This document shows, piece by piece, positions 44,657-53,274 of a stretch of 63,779 nt of DNA. Numbering within the stretch: position 1 is the first letter of the stretch; every line of letters begins with the position of its first letter. Position numbers and translations under genes: made by a program. Source of the stretch: K189A clade bacterium (GTDB taxonomy: Bacteria > Pseudomonadota > Gammaproteobacteria > Pseudomonadales > Azotimanducaceae); contig CACMHG010000009.1 of assembly GCA_902613475.1 (NCBI GenBank), positions 1 to 63,779 on the forward strand, read 5' to 3'. The notes beneath the pieces were generated by a model. It was given only the letters and a program-made list of their open reading frames with translations, did not search any database and was not told the origin of the DNA.

Positions 44657-45451
44657 TTAGCTCGTTTGCAGGCGCGCTTTAAAATCTGAGATCAGGCGCA
44701 CGAATTCGTCCGGCCGGTAAAATATTGAGCCGTGGCCAGTCATTTCCATGATCTCGAAGGTCGCTCCGGGAATCAGCCGGGCAATCTCCTCGGCAGACTT
44801 TAGGTTCATGTCTTGGCGACCGCAGGCCACCAAGGTTGGCGCTATGATCGCTGGCAGGGCAGCCATGGTGTCGCCTTCTCGCTGGTGTGCGGTATGAAAG
44901 GCCAGCGCTGCGTCGCGATTTTCGTAAAATCGCCAGTATTTTTGCCGCTCGGGTGCGGCCATGCCCGCTTCCTTCAGCATCGCCATGGCCTCGGCACCCA
45001 ATGCACCTTGATCATCCTGATCTACCGGCGGGGTAAGCGCCACGTCGAACATGCCCAGCCCACTGAGCATGGCGGGGTGACGCAGGGCAAACTGGGCTGC
45101 GGTACGCGCGCCATAGGCCACGCCAACCACAAAGGCTGATTGGATCCCTAGGTGCCCCATCAGCCCCGCAAGGTCATCGGCATATTGCGCAAAGTTAAAC
45201 TGCGCCTCATCGCCCCAGCCAGATTTGCCGGTGCCGCGGAGATCAAAACGCAGTACGTTGAAGTGTTTGAGCAGCGGCTCCAGCACGACCTCCCAGCAGG
45301 TTAGATTGTGGCTGGCCATGTTAATGAGCACCAGGGTGGGCGCTTTTGCATCACCCTCTAAGACATGGTGCAGATCAATGCCGTTTATTCGGACCAGATC
45401 GTGGGTGATATCGTAGGCTGTTGTAGTGGGTCTGTTTATGTCTTGGCTCAT
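44657..45451 (-). CDS. Alpha/beta-hydrolase-fold protein lacking the nucleophile serine
   Basis: The 264-residue protein has the canonical fold: TLVLINMASHNLTCWE, LRFDLRGTGKSG and a C-terminal MTGHGSIFYRPDEF with the His. The nucleophile elbow is GVAYGAR, placing Ala112 where Ser is expected; the codon is GCC. A serine-hydrolase mechanism is therefore excluded unless another residue substitutes. Otherwise it resembles 3-oxoadipate enol-lactonase-like proteins. It is the last gene of the minus-strand operon that starts near 50345; its ATGA overlaps the stop of the acyl-CoA dehydrogenase. Confidence 0.85.
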   Translation of the reverse strand: MSQDINRPTTTAYDITHDLVRINGIDLHHVLEGDAKAPTLVLINMASHNLTCWEVVLEPLLKHFNVLRFDLRGTGKSGWGDEAQFNFAQYADDLAGLMGHLGIQSAFVVGVAYGARTAAQFALRHPAMLSGLGMFDVALTPPVDQDDQGALGAEAMAMLKEAGMAAPERQKYWRFYENRDAALAFHTAHQREGDTMAALPAIIAPTLVACGRQDMNLKSAEEIARLIPGATFEIMEMTGHGSIFYRPDEFVRLISDFKARLQTS

Positions 45452-46644
45452 GCGTCAGGCAGCCCTAATACGCGTTTGGCAATAATGTTCATTTGCACTT
45501 CCCTAGTGCCGCCGGCAATCGTCAGAGACTTTTGCTTTAGCCAGTCTCGAGTCGTCGACAGTTCTTCGTCCGCAAAGGCTTCGCCGGACCAGCCCGTGCC
45601 TTGGGTGCCCATGGCGGCGACCAGTATCTCATCGCCCTCTTGAGTGATTAAGGCATTTGAAAGTTTTACGGCAGATGAGGCGAAGCCGGGTGCACTGGCC
45701 TGAGTTTCTTGAATGACACGTTGTTGGGTAAGTTGCTGTGCCTTGAATGCGAGCTGGTGATCGATCACACGGCGTCTTAGCGCAGGTTCGCCAATGCGTC
45801 CGTACTCATCTGCGCGGTAGCGCTTAACCAGCTCTGGTAGCGGACTCGCAACGGTGCGACCGCCCTGAGAGCCAGAGGTGTTGATCCCCGCGTGGGTTGA
45901 ACGCTCGTACTGAAGTAAGCGTTTACCCACAGTCCATCCCTTGTTGACGCCGCCGACGATGTCACTAGCGGGTGCCAATGCATCATTGAACACGGTTTCG
46001 CAAAAGGGTGATTCTCCTGAGATCAGCCTTATGGGACTAACCTCCACGCCGGGTTGATCCATATCCACCAAAATGAGGCTAATACCCTCATGCCGGGGGG
46101 CACTGGTATCCGTTCGAATCAGAACAAAGATGTAGTCGCAGTGCATGGCATCTGAGGTCCACACTTTGCGGCCATTCATTCGGTATTGATCGCCGATGAG
46201 TTCGCCACGGCACGCTAGGCTCGCCAGGTCCGAGCCTGCGCCTGGCTCGGAATAGCCCATGGCCCAACCGCCTTCGCCTCGAGCGATACCCGGTAACCAG
46301 CGACGTCTCTGTTCCTCGCTGCCCAGCTCGAGAATGGTTGGGCCGATGTAGTTCACGCCTCGACCAGTCAAGGGGGTGCGGGCGCCGATGCGCTTCAGCT
46401 CTTCAATTAGGATTGGGTAGAGGTCCTTATCGAGGCCTGCGCCTCCATATTGAGTCGGCCATGTGGGAACGGTCCAGCCGCGTTCGGCCATGCGCTCTAG
46501 CCACAGGGCGCTATCGCGCTCCAAGGTGATTTTACTGCTGCCCCAGGGGGTTTGGCCGGGACCCCGCGCACCGTCGGGGCAGTGGGAGGCCAGCCACTCG
46601 CGGGTCTCAAGGCGAAAATCCGTGGCAGATTGCGTATCACTCAT
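45448..46644 (-). CDS. Acyl-CoA dehydrogenase
   Basis: The 398-residue protein has MGYSEPGAGSDLASL, GRKVWTSDAMHCDYIF and the C-terminal TIAGGTREVQMNIIAKRVLG. As in its paralogue at 18195, Gly stands at the Glu376 position of medium-chain enzymes. It should introduce a 2,3 double bond into a CoA thioester and deliver electrons to ETF. It is tightly placed between the lipoprotein gene (17 bp) and the hydrolase gene (4-bp overlap), so it belongs to the operon with thiolase and crotonase. Confidence 0.9.
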   Translation of the reverse strand: MSDTQSATDFRLETREWLASHCPDGARGPGQTPWGSSKITLERDSALWLERMAERGWTVPTWPTQYGGAGLDKDLYPILIEELKRIGARTPLTGRGVNYIGPTILELGSEEQRRRWLPGIARGEGGWAMGYSEPGAGSDLASLACRGELIGDQYRMNGRKVWTSDAMHCDYIFVLIRTDTSAPRHEGISLILVDMDQPGVEVSPIRLISGESPFCETVFNDALAPASDIVGGVNKGWTVGKRLLQYERSTHAGINTSGSQGGRTVASPLPELVKRYRADEYGRIGEPALRRRVIDHQLAFKAQQLTQQRVIQETQASAPGFASSAVKLSNALITQEGDEILVAAMGTQGTGWSGEAFADEELSTTRDWLKQKSLTIAGGTREVQMNIIAKRVLGLPDA

Positions 46645-46661
46645 GGTTTTCTACTCGCTTG

Positions 46662-47417
46662 TTATTGGCACAGAGCGGCTATGCGTTTGCCCACCAAGGC
46701 GAGGCAGAGTGCTTTACCGCACTGTGCTGCCCGCCGATCTAGCTCGGCTGCCGTCACGTTTTCCTGTTTTATCAGCCCGCCGATCATGCCTGAACTTGAT
46801 ACTCGAGCGTCGATGCAGGCGGGGTAGGTATAAACGCCGGGGTCCCGCTCAACAATTTGTGTATAAACCGCATCAAGCTTCTCCTGCCTGTCGGCCATCT
46901 GTGCTGACGAGGTTCCTGCTTCTTCGCGCTCGGCACGATCGGTGATTTGCGTGAACAACGTGTCAGATCGATACCAGTACATGCGAAAGGCATCGTTATC
47001 CCGCTTGAGCACCATGCCCTCGCGCACGCTCACGCCTTCCGCGTTCTGCGTATTGAACCAAATCTCTGCAAATTCCCCGCACACCTCTTTGATGCCCTGA
47101 CCAAAACATTCCAGCAACCGCACGCTATCAATACGACGGGTCGCCGGATTGAGCACTGCTGCATGCTCGATCATGTCGTCGCAGCTGGCATCGGTAAATT
47201 TGATCAAACCAAAGGCATGACAGGTGGGCAGGGGCGCTGCTTCAGTGGCCTGTGATGCGTGTGCTTGATCCAACCACCGGCCGGCAGTTTCAAGAGCCTG
47301 GGATTGAATGACCTCAGGGTCTGGGGCGCAAGCGCCGAGGATAAAGGGGAGACCCACTGCAAAGAGCCGGCGCCCGAGGGCACCGGCAAAGCGAGCCCTA
47401 AAGCCGTTCAGAGTCAA
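46662..47417 (-). CDS. Putative lipoprotein of unknown function inside a beta-oxidation operon
   Basis: The 251-residue protein has an N-terminal signal with lipobox LGAC (Cys30). The mature part has several Cys (TCHAFG, ASCDDM, LLECFGQGIKEVC, YPACID, AAQCGKALC) that could form disulfides in the periplasm. No family is recognised. Its start overlaps the thiolase stop by ATGA and it ends 17 bp before the acyl-CoA dehydrogenase, so cotranslation with a cytoplasmic CoA pathway is likely. A substrate-handling role at the membrane is conjecture. Confidence 0.75.
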   Translation of the reverse strand: MTLNGFRARFAGALGRRLFAVGLPFILGACAPDPEVIQSQALETAGRWLDQAHASQATEAAPLPTCHAFGLIKFTDASCDDMIEHAAVLNPATRRIDSVRLLECFGQGIKEVCGEFAEIWFNTQNAEGVSVREGMVLKRDNDAFRMYWYRSDTLFTQITDRAEREEAGTSSAQMADRQEKLDAVYTQIVERDPGVYTYPACIDARVSSSGMIGGLIKQENVTAAELDRRAAQCGKALCLALVGKRIAALCQ

Positions 47418-48652
47418 ACACGCTCAATGATAATGGCGGGTGCCATTCCGCCGCCAGTGCACATGGTGATAAGCCCTGTATTCAGGTCTCGGCGCTCTAG
47501 CTCATCGAGCATGGTGCCAATAAGTATGGAGCCTGTGGCCGCGATCGGGTGACCCAGCGCCATGGCACCGCCGTTTACATTTACCTTGGCAGGGTCCAGT
47601 GCCAGATCACGTATGAACTTGGCCGCAACTACCGAGAACGCCTCGTTGATCTCAAACAGATCGATATCATCTGTCGTCATGCCGACCCGGGCCAGTGCCT
47701 TCTTAGCTGCGGGTACTGGCTCATTCAGCATCAAGGTAGGATCACCGCCTAGCGTCGCCATGGAGATGATTCGCGCGCGGGGTTTCCAGCCCACTTTATC
47801 TGCGTAGTCCTTGCTGCTCAGTATTAGCGCGGCGGCACCATCTACCACACCGGAACTGTTGCCAGCATGGTGCACGTGGTTTATCTCGAGGTCTGGGTAC
47901 TTGCGCGCGACTAACTGCTTGAAGGTCTCGCCGGTATCGTCGATGGAGGCGTCCATAAACATGGAGAAGACTGTTGGCAGGGCAGCCAAGCTTTCTAAGG
48001 TCGTGCCGGGGCGGGGGAATTCCTCTCGATCCAGGGCGACTGAGCTATCGTCGTTGTAAACCGGCATCACGCTGCGATCGAAGTAGCCATTGGCGATGGC
48101 ATGCTGTGCGCGGTTTTGCGACTCCACCGCCAGCGCGTCCAGCTCTTCTCGGCTGAAGTTTTCCAGCGTGGCGATCATGTCGGCGCAAATGCCCTGGTGG
48201 GGTTGCGGATGAATGTCGCGCAGATGCAAATTGCCACCGTCGACGGTGCGGTTGTTATTTTCAGGCACACGGGTGGTGGTGTAAGACATCATTTCTACAC
48301 CGCCAGCGACGCAAAGGTCGTCCATACCGCTCATGATGTTCGCCGCGGCCAGATTCACTGACGTGATACCAGACCCACAAAAACGATCTAGGGTGACCGC
48401 CGAAGCTGAGGTATCCCAGCCCGCGTCTAGGGTTGCCATGCGACCGACGCAGGAGCCTTGTTTGCCGACTTGGGAACTGCAGCCAACCACCACATCGTCA
48501 ATGTCTTGGGTGTTGAGGTTGTTGCGTTCGCCAATACCCTCAAAGACTTTTGCCAGTAACCGGCTAGGGTGAAATTCAGATAGCGCCCCCTTGCCGGCCT
48601 TGCCGATTCCTCTCGGGGTGCGGGCTGCGTCGATAATATAGGCTTCAGTCAT
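47414..48652 (-). CDS. Thiolase (acetyl-CoA acetyltransferase family)
   Basis: The 412-residue protein has the nucleophile Cys92 in RFCGSGI, the NEAFSVVAAKF motif, GGAMALGHPIAATG with the His, and the C-terminal CTGGGMAPAIIIE with the second Cys. It cleaves 3-ketoacyl-CoA with CoA, or condenses in reverse. Length and motifs fit FadA-type degradative thiolases. The crotonase gene is 29 bp upstream. Together with that crotonase and the dehydrogenase it completes a beta-oxidation round except for the hydroxyacyl dehydrogenase, which is not in this operon. Confidence 0.92.
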   Translation of the reverse strand: MTEAYIIDAARTPRGIGKAGKGALSEFHPSRLLAKVFEGIGERNNLNTQDIDDVVVGCSSQVGKQGSCVGRMATLDAGWDTSASAVTLDRFCGSGITSVNLAAANIMSGMDDLCVAGGVEMMSYTTTRVPENNNRTVDGGNLHLRDIHPQPHQGICADMIATLENFSREELDALAVESQNRAQHAIANGYFDRSVMPVYNDDSSVALDREEFPRPGTTLESLAALPTVFSMFMDASIDDTGETFKQLVARKYPDLEINHVHHAGNSSGVVDGAAALILSSKDYADKVGWKPRARIISMATLGGDPTLMLNEPVPAAKKALARVGMTTDDIDLFEINEAFSVVAAKFIRDLALDPAKVNVNGGAMALGHPIAATGSILIGTMLDELERRDLNTGLITMCTGGGMAPAIIIERV

Positions 48653-48681
48653 TGTGTCCTCCTCATGCTCGTAAACTGGGG

Positions 48682-49497
48682 TTATCGGCCTTTAAATTCG
48701 GCTTTGCGTTTTTCCATAAAGGAAGCCATGCCTTCTTTAAAATCTTCAGATTGAAACAGTGGCAACAGCTGTAAAAACACGTGGTGTACATGATCGTCGA
48801 AATTCTCGTTCATGCCCATGCGCATCATCCGCTTTGATGCCTGTACCGCCATGGGCGCCTGAGCCGCCACCCGCTTCGCTAATTCGCGAGCTTGGTCACC
48901 GACTTCATTATTATTTACCACATGGGACACCAGTCCCATATCCTCGCATTCGGTAGCAGTCAGAGTTTTGCCGGTGAAAATAATTTCGCTGGCTTTTGCC
49001 CAACCGATAAGTCGCGGCAAAATCCATGTGCCACCCGATTCCGGCACGATGCCGCGGGCGGTGAAAGCAGCGGCCAGTTTGGCGTTGTCGGCCATGATGC
49101 GTATGTCGCAGCCAAGGGCCATGTCCATGCCATAGCCCGCGGCGGAGCCGTTAAGTGCCGCGATGGTAGGCGTGTCGATATTGTGCAGGACCGTGGGGGG
49201 TGTGTTGCGCAGATCAAGCGTGGGTGATACGCGACGCGTGCGATCTGCGAGGCCGTCGGTGATGTCGCTGCCACGCAAATCAAGACCTGCGCAAAAGAAC
49301 TTGCCCGTGCCAGTAATAACGATGGCGCGCACCTCTTCGTCCGCATCTGCCTCGATCAGCAGCTCGGTAAAACGCGCCAGCATGTCCCGCGAGATAGTAT
49401 TTTGCTGCTCGGGCCGGTTGAACGTAATGGTGGCAATATTGTCAGCCACCTCATAGAGCATGTCGTTATTTGGCTGATCGCCGGTCTTTGCACTCAT
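48682..49497 (-). CDS. Crotonase-family enoyl-CoA hydratase/isomerase
   Basis: The 271-residue protein has TITFNRPEQQNTISRDM, GKFFCAGLDLRGSD, GSAAGYGMDMALGCDIRI, then TARGIVPESGGTW and the terminal SFMEKRKAEFKGR. It is a close paralogue of 24614-25441, including Asp in place of the first catalytic Glu and the VPESGGTW active-site stretch. That feature defines a crotonase subgroup whose exact reaction is not clear. It lies in the operon between the Nudix and thiolase genes. Confidence 0.9.
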   Translation of the reverse strand: MSAKTGDQPNNDMLYEVADNIATITFNRPEQQNTISRDMLARFTELLIEADADEEVRAIVITGTGKFFCAGLDLRGSDITDGLADRTRRVSPTLDLRNTPPTVLHNIDTPTIAALNGSAAGYGMDMALGCDIRIMADNAKLAAAFTARGIVPESGGTWILPRLIGWAKASEIIFTGKTLTATECEDMGLVSHVVNNNEVGDQARELAKRVAAQAPMAVQASKRMMRMGMNENFDDHVHHVFLQLLPLFQSEDFKEGMASFMEKRKAEFKGR

Positions 49498-49550
49498 CTT
49501 TCCCTCTCAAACTGTTTGCCGGTGGTGCTCATGCACCGAATTCTGTGTGT

Positions 49551-50345
49551 CTATTTTGCGGGACGCTCGGGCATTTTTTCTTCGCTGACTGCGTAACCTG
49601 CTTCTACAGGAATGCATAGATACTGCCCGTCATCGCGCTTCTCGGTCCAAGGCAAAACCGGAACGGGCGTTGTGTTTTGGGCCGCCTCGACGGCGGACTC
49701 TGGTGTCGACCAAGTCGCAAGTTTTTCAATGTTGCGCAGGGTCGGGAAAATAATTGTATATGTGCCGCTCTGAGCGCCGCTGATGGCATCGGCGGGATCG
49801 ATCCATACCGAATCCACGGATTCATAGCCGTCGTGTACAGCAATATGATCTGCAGGGGGTATGGCCAAATAAAAGTGTGTGTCGAAGCGCTTTGGCATCA
49901 TAGGCGGCGTGATCCAGTGGGCAAAGTGCGTGAGCTCATCGCAAGCCAGCACCAGTTGCTCATTTTGCAAGAATTCGAGCAGGGTGACTACACCCTTATT
50001 CATGGGCTCTCTTTGTTCTTGCAAACTCTGCAGTCGTTTGGCGCTAATGATGTCGTCACTGCCCACTTCTCTGGCCAGCAAAATTCCGCACTCTTCGAAG
50101 GCCTCCCGAATCGCGCTGACTTGAGCTGCACGCATGTCTCTGTCGTCTGCCGCGCCCTGCAAGTGCGGAATAAGTGAGTCCTCAAAGTCCTGAGGGCCTG
50201 CCTTACCGCCAGGAAACACCAGTGCGCCGGAGGCGAAATCAATCTGATGGTGACGAACCACCATGAATACTTCGAGACTTTTATTACCCGGCCGCAGCAA
50301 CAAAATGGTCGCAGCAGGCTTTGGTGTGGCGGCTGTCTCGGACAT
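49551..50345 (-). CDS. Nudix hydrolase, NUDT19/CoA-diphosphatase-like
   Basis: The start is ATG 50345 (MSETAATPKP; 264 residues), with GGGGAGA at ideal distance. The Nudix box is split: FPGGKAGPQDF is followed by an insertion of about 30 residues before REAFEECGILLARE. That insertion is typical of the NUDT19/RP2p group, some of which hydrolyse CoA and acyl-CoA to 4'-phosphopantetheine products. Being first in an acyl-CoA degradation operon supports a CoA-related substrate. Confidence 0.85.
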   Translation of the reverse strand: MSETAATPKPAATILLLRPGNKSLEVFMVVRHHQIDFASGALVFPGGKAGPQDFEDSLIPHLQGAADDRDMRAAQVSAIREAFEECGILLAREVGSDDIISAKRLQSLQEQREPMNKGVVTLLEFLQNEQLVLACDELTHFAHWITPPMMPKRFDTHFYLAIPPADHIAVHDGYESVDSVWIDPADAISGAQSGTYTIIFPTLRNIEKLATWSTPESAVEAAQNTTPVPVLPWTEKRDDGQYLCIPVEAGYAVSEEKMPERPAK

Positions 50346-50583
50346 GGCTCTCCCCTGTGTATAACGCATCTGTGTAGCGAAAAAGAAAAATGTGCGGAAA
50401 CAGGGCTTCGCATGCGCTCGTTCTTATGCGCTACGACTGCCATCGATATGCCCGCTCAGCGAGCCTTGCAATTGGCGTCTACTAGCCTGTCTCAATCCCC
50501 CTAGAACGGCCATCGATATTCGCTTATGCAGGCCCCTATGGCAAACTTGCGTGAGAGGTGAAATTTAACTTGAGGGTACATTC

Positions 50584-50952
50584 ATGTCGGCTTTAATCAC
50601 TCTGCTGGTTGCGGGGCTGGTGTTTTTATACCTGCGCAGCAATCACAAAGCGCGAGAGCGATGGCTGCAGCAGCTTGCACTGCCCGGGCAGTGGCGATCC
50701 GAGCGAGAAGACAGTCAGCTTGTGCTCAGTGGCAACCTGAAACGCGGTGATTTTCAGTGGCAAAATCGCTCGCACAGAGACAGCGGTCAGTGGCAATACA
50801 CCGGACAAACCCTGACGTTAAGAGGCGATCAGACCCGAACCTTTGAAGTTCAATTTTTCCAGCCGGGTGTGATCAGTTTGATACGTGAAGACGGCACCGC
50901 AGAGCTGTTCAATAAGCAGTCAACCAATGTGGTGCCACTTGCGAAAAAGTAG
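50584..50952 (+). CDS. Small membrane-anchored protein, unknown
   Basis: The protein has 122 residues: one N-terminal membrane helix (SALITLLVAGLVFLYL), then a soluble part dominated by short beta strands (GQWRSEREDSQLVLSG, FQWQNRSHRDSGQW). It has no cysteines and no recognised domain. GAGG lies upstream of the ATG. Its end overlaps the likely start of the DUF815 ATPase gene, which suggests coupled translation and a shared function. Confidence 0.65.
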   Translation: MSALITLLVAGLVFLYLRSNHKARERWLQQLALPGQWRSEREDSQLVLSGNLKRGDFQWQNRSHRDSGQWQYTGQTLTLRGDQTRTFEVQFFQPGVISLIREDGTAELFNKQSTNVVPLAKK

Positions 50953-51862
50953 CGATGAACATACTGACGACGTCCTAGGGTCAAACGCCTGGGTCGCAGT
51001 GGCCCAGCGTTTGCTCTCCATCCTGCCAAGGCACCCGGGCATCGATTGGGCTCAGTGCACGGCCGGACATTGGCAGCGCGGGCGATGGTCCTCGACCATT
51101 GTCGGGTTTAACGATACGCAGTCTGTGTCGCTAGATGACCTACTGCATATCGACACACAAAAAGCTGCCTTGCTGACCAACACGAGGCAGCTACTGGCAG
51201 GGCTGCCTGCTAACAATGCGCTTTTGTGGGGTGCGCGGGGTACCGGTAAGTCGTCCCTTGTGCACGGAGTGCTGGCAGCACACGCCGATGAGGGCCTGCG
51301 ACTGGTAGAGGTGGGCAAAGATGCCTTGGTGGACATGGCCCAAGTCATCGAGGCACTGGCAGACCAGCCCTACCACTTTATTGTTTTTTGCGACGACTTA
51401 TCCTTTGAGGAAGATGACGCATCCTATAAATCACTTAAGAGCGCGCTCGAGGGATCCGTGCTAGCGCGAACCAAGAATGTGGTGATTTATGCCACATCCA
51501 ACCGGCGCCACCTGTTGGCGGAAAAAAGATCAGACAATGCGGGCAGTGCTCTTGTCGATGGTGAACTGCATCATGGTGAGGCGGTGGAGGAAAAAATCTC
51601 CCTGTCGGATCGATTTGGACTTTGGCTGTCTTTTTATCCGGTGCGACAAGAAGAATATCTCGACATGGTTCGCAGGGCGGTGGAGAAATTAGTCAAGCAG
51701 CTTGCAAGTGCGCAAGGGCCAGGCGATGATTTTACCCCTGAAAGTTATCGTCAGGAAGCTTTGCGCTGGGCGCTAGGGCGCGGTGTTCGCAATGGCCGCA
51801 GTGCCGAGCATTTCGCTCGCCACTGGGTCGGCCAGCAGCTACTCAAACAGCAAAACCCCTAA
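50927..51862 (+). CDS. DUF815-family AAA+-type ATPase
   Basis: The frame is open from 50885. ATG 50927 is the best in-frame start and overlaps the previous gene; GTG 50999 is possible. The family core is clear: LDDLLHIDTQKAALLTNTRQ, the Walker A loop WGARGTGKSSLVH, FIVFCDDLSFEEDD as Walker B, VVIYATSNRRHLL with the sensor Asn, and EEKISLSDRFGLWLSFYP. DUF815 proteins are cytoplasmic P-loop ATPases of unknown biological role. The DUF481 gene follows 20 bp downstream. Confidence 0.88.
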   Translation: MWCHLRKSSDEHTDDVLGSNAWVAVAQRLLSILPRHPGIDWAQCTAGHWQRGRWSSTIVGFNDTQSVSLDDLLHIDTQKAALLTNTRQLLAGLPANNALLWGARGTGKSSLVHGVLAAHADEGLRLVEVGKDALVDMAQVIEALADQPYHFIVFCDDLSFEEDDASYKSLKSALEGSVLARTKNVVIYATSNRRHLLAEKRSDNAGSALVDGELHHGEAVEEKISLSDRFGLWLSFYPVRQEEYLDMVRRAVEKLVKQLASAQGPGDDFTPESYRQEALRWALGRGVRNGRSAEHFARHWVGQQLLKQQNP

Positions 51863-51882
51863 CAAATCTCAAGGTTCTCATT

Positions 51883-52884
51883 ATGTTGCGGATGTTCTGC
51901 ATCGTTGCCGCGTTAGGCCATAGTAGCCTCGCACTGGCAGATACGCTGATCATGCAAAATGGTGATCGCATCACCGGCCGACTGGACAGCATTTCTGGCG
52001 GCAAGGCAGTGTTCGAAACGCCCTATGCAGGTCGTATTCTGGTCAGCCTCGAACAAATCGATGCCTTGGTGACCGATGATGCATATACGGTCCGCATCGG
52101 TGATCAGCGTCTGGACGGTACCTTCACCCAGGAAAGCGAGGGGCAGAAGCTGTCAACTCGTGCGGGCAGTGAACCACTTGCCTTGAGCGAGATTCTTAGC
52201 GCTACGCAAAGCCGAATCCAATTCACACCGTTCTCCCTCGACTGGGGGGTGCGGCTCGATCTGGCACTGTCACTTGCCGACGGTAATTCTTCGACCGAAG
52301 CTTCGAACGTTCTTTTAGAGGCTGACTTTCAAGATGACCTGAACGCTCATCTGTTGACCGTGCTGCTTGCGCGAGAGGAGGGCGAGGGTTTGCTAACCAA
52401 GGATCAGCTTGATGTCGATTACGGCTATCGACGCTATATCTCCGAGCGTTGGTACGGGGCGGCGAATGCCGAGTATTTTCAGGACACCCTGAAAGAAATT
52501 GACCAACGAATCACTCTCGGTGCGGGTATGGGCATACAGATTATTGACAATACGTTGGAAAACCTGGCGACTGACCTCAGCCTCAGTGCGGTGCAAGAAG
52601 ATATCGGCGGCGACGACAGCGTGAAACCAGCGCTTCGCTGGGGCTTGGACTATCAGCGGCTCTTGTTCGCGACTACGGTTGAACTGTTTCACCGCCAATC
52701 CTTACTACAGCTGCTGAGCGACGAAAAAGGTCAGGTATTTTCGTCTTCTACGGGTATCCGCTATGCATTCAGCGAGCGAATCGATACCAACTTTAGAATC
52801 GATCTTGCCTACGAGAGTGACCCACCTCCGGGCAATGAGAAGACTGATACCACCTACAGTTTAGGTGTAGGCCTGAAGTTCTAG
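51883..52884 (+). CDS. DUF481-family outer-membrane protein
   Basis: A signal peptide (LGHSSLALADT) precedes LIMQNGDRITGRLDSISGGK, an SH3-like repeat common to this family. A C-terminal beta-barrel of about 230 residues follows, with alternating strands (YRRYISERWYGAANAEYF, TDTTYSLGVGLKF) ending in Phe as outer-membrane proteins do. This is the DUF481/YdiY type, often acid- or salt-induced but without proven function. It is 20 bp behind the DUF815 gene, so likely cotranscribed. Confidence 0.85.
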   Translation: MLRMFCIVAALGHSSLALADTLIMQNGDRITGRLDSISGGKAVFETPYAGRILVSLEQIDALVTDDAYTVRIGDQRLDGTFTQESEGQKLSTRAGSEPLALSEILSATQSRIQFTPFSLDWGVRLDLALSLADGNSSTEASNVLLEADFQDDLNAHLLTVLLAREEGEGLLTKDQLDVDYGYRRYISERWYGAANAEYFQDTLKEIDQRITLGAGMGIQIIDNTLENLATDLSLSAVQEDIGGDDSVKPALRWGLDYQRLLFATTVELFHRQSLLQLLSDEKGQVFSSSTGIRYAFSERIDTNFRIDLAYESDPPPGNEKTDTTYSLGVGLKF

Positions 52885-52944
52885 TTGGGCGCATCGCCTC
52901 AATTGGACAATTTTTTGCAGATGTCCATCTCCTCAGGCAAAACC

Positions 52945-52973
52945 TTGACTGGTCACAAGCGCGCTCATAGAAT
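52945..52973 (+). promoter_or_regulatory. Strong promoter of tRNA-Glu
   Basis: TTGACT and TAGAAT are spaced by 17 bp and followed by a GC-rich discriminator (GCGCCGC), the stable-RNA pattern linked to stringent control. The tRNA begins about 65 nt beyond the expected start site. Confidence 0.75.
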
Positions 52974-53044
52974 GCGCCGCTCGCTGAATGACAGGGATCT
53001 TTCGATACGCTGTTTTCAGGTGACGGTACCGTTGTCCGAACAAC

Positions 53045-53120
<76 letters not shown>

Positions 53121-53129
53121 TTTTTTTGG

Positions 53130-53163
53130 CCGTTTTAGACAAGCGCTAAGACGGTTTTTTTTT
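53130..53163 (+). terminator. Rho-independent terminator of tRNA-Glu
   Basis: CCGTTTTAG and CTAAGACGG form a 9-bp stem (one G-T pair) with a 7-nt loop followed by nine T, 9 bp after the CCA. Confidence 0.9.
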
Positions 53164-53274
53164 GTCCGGCTAATTCCTATTTTTGCATGTAACGAGCAGT
53201 CTGCGCTGATTGTGCAACGGCCCGTCTTTTGTGCTGCAATAATGGGTTATCGAATTTGAGTTAGGAGAGGACTC

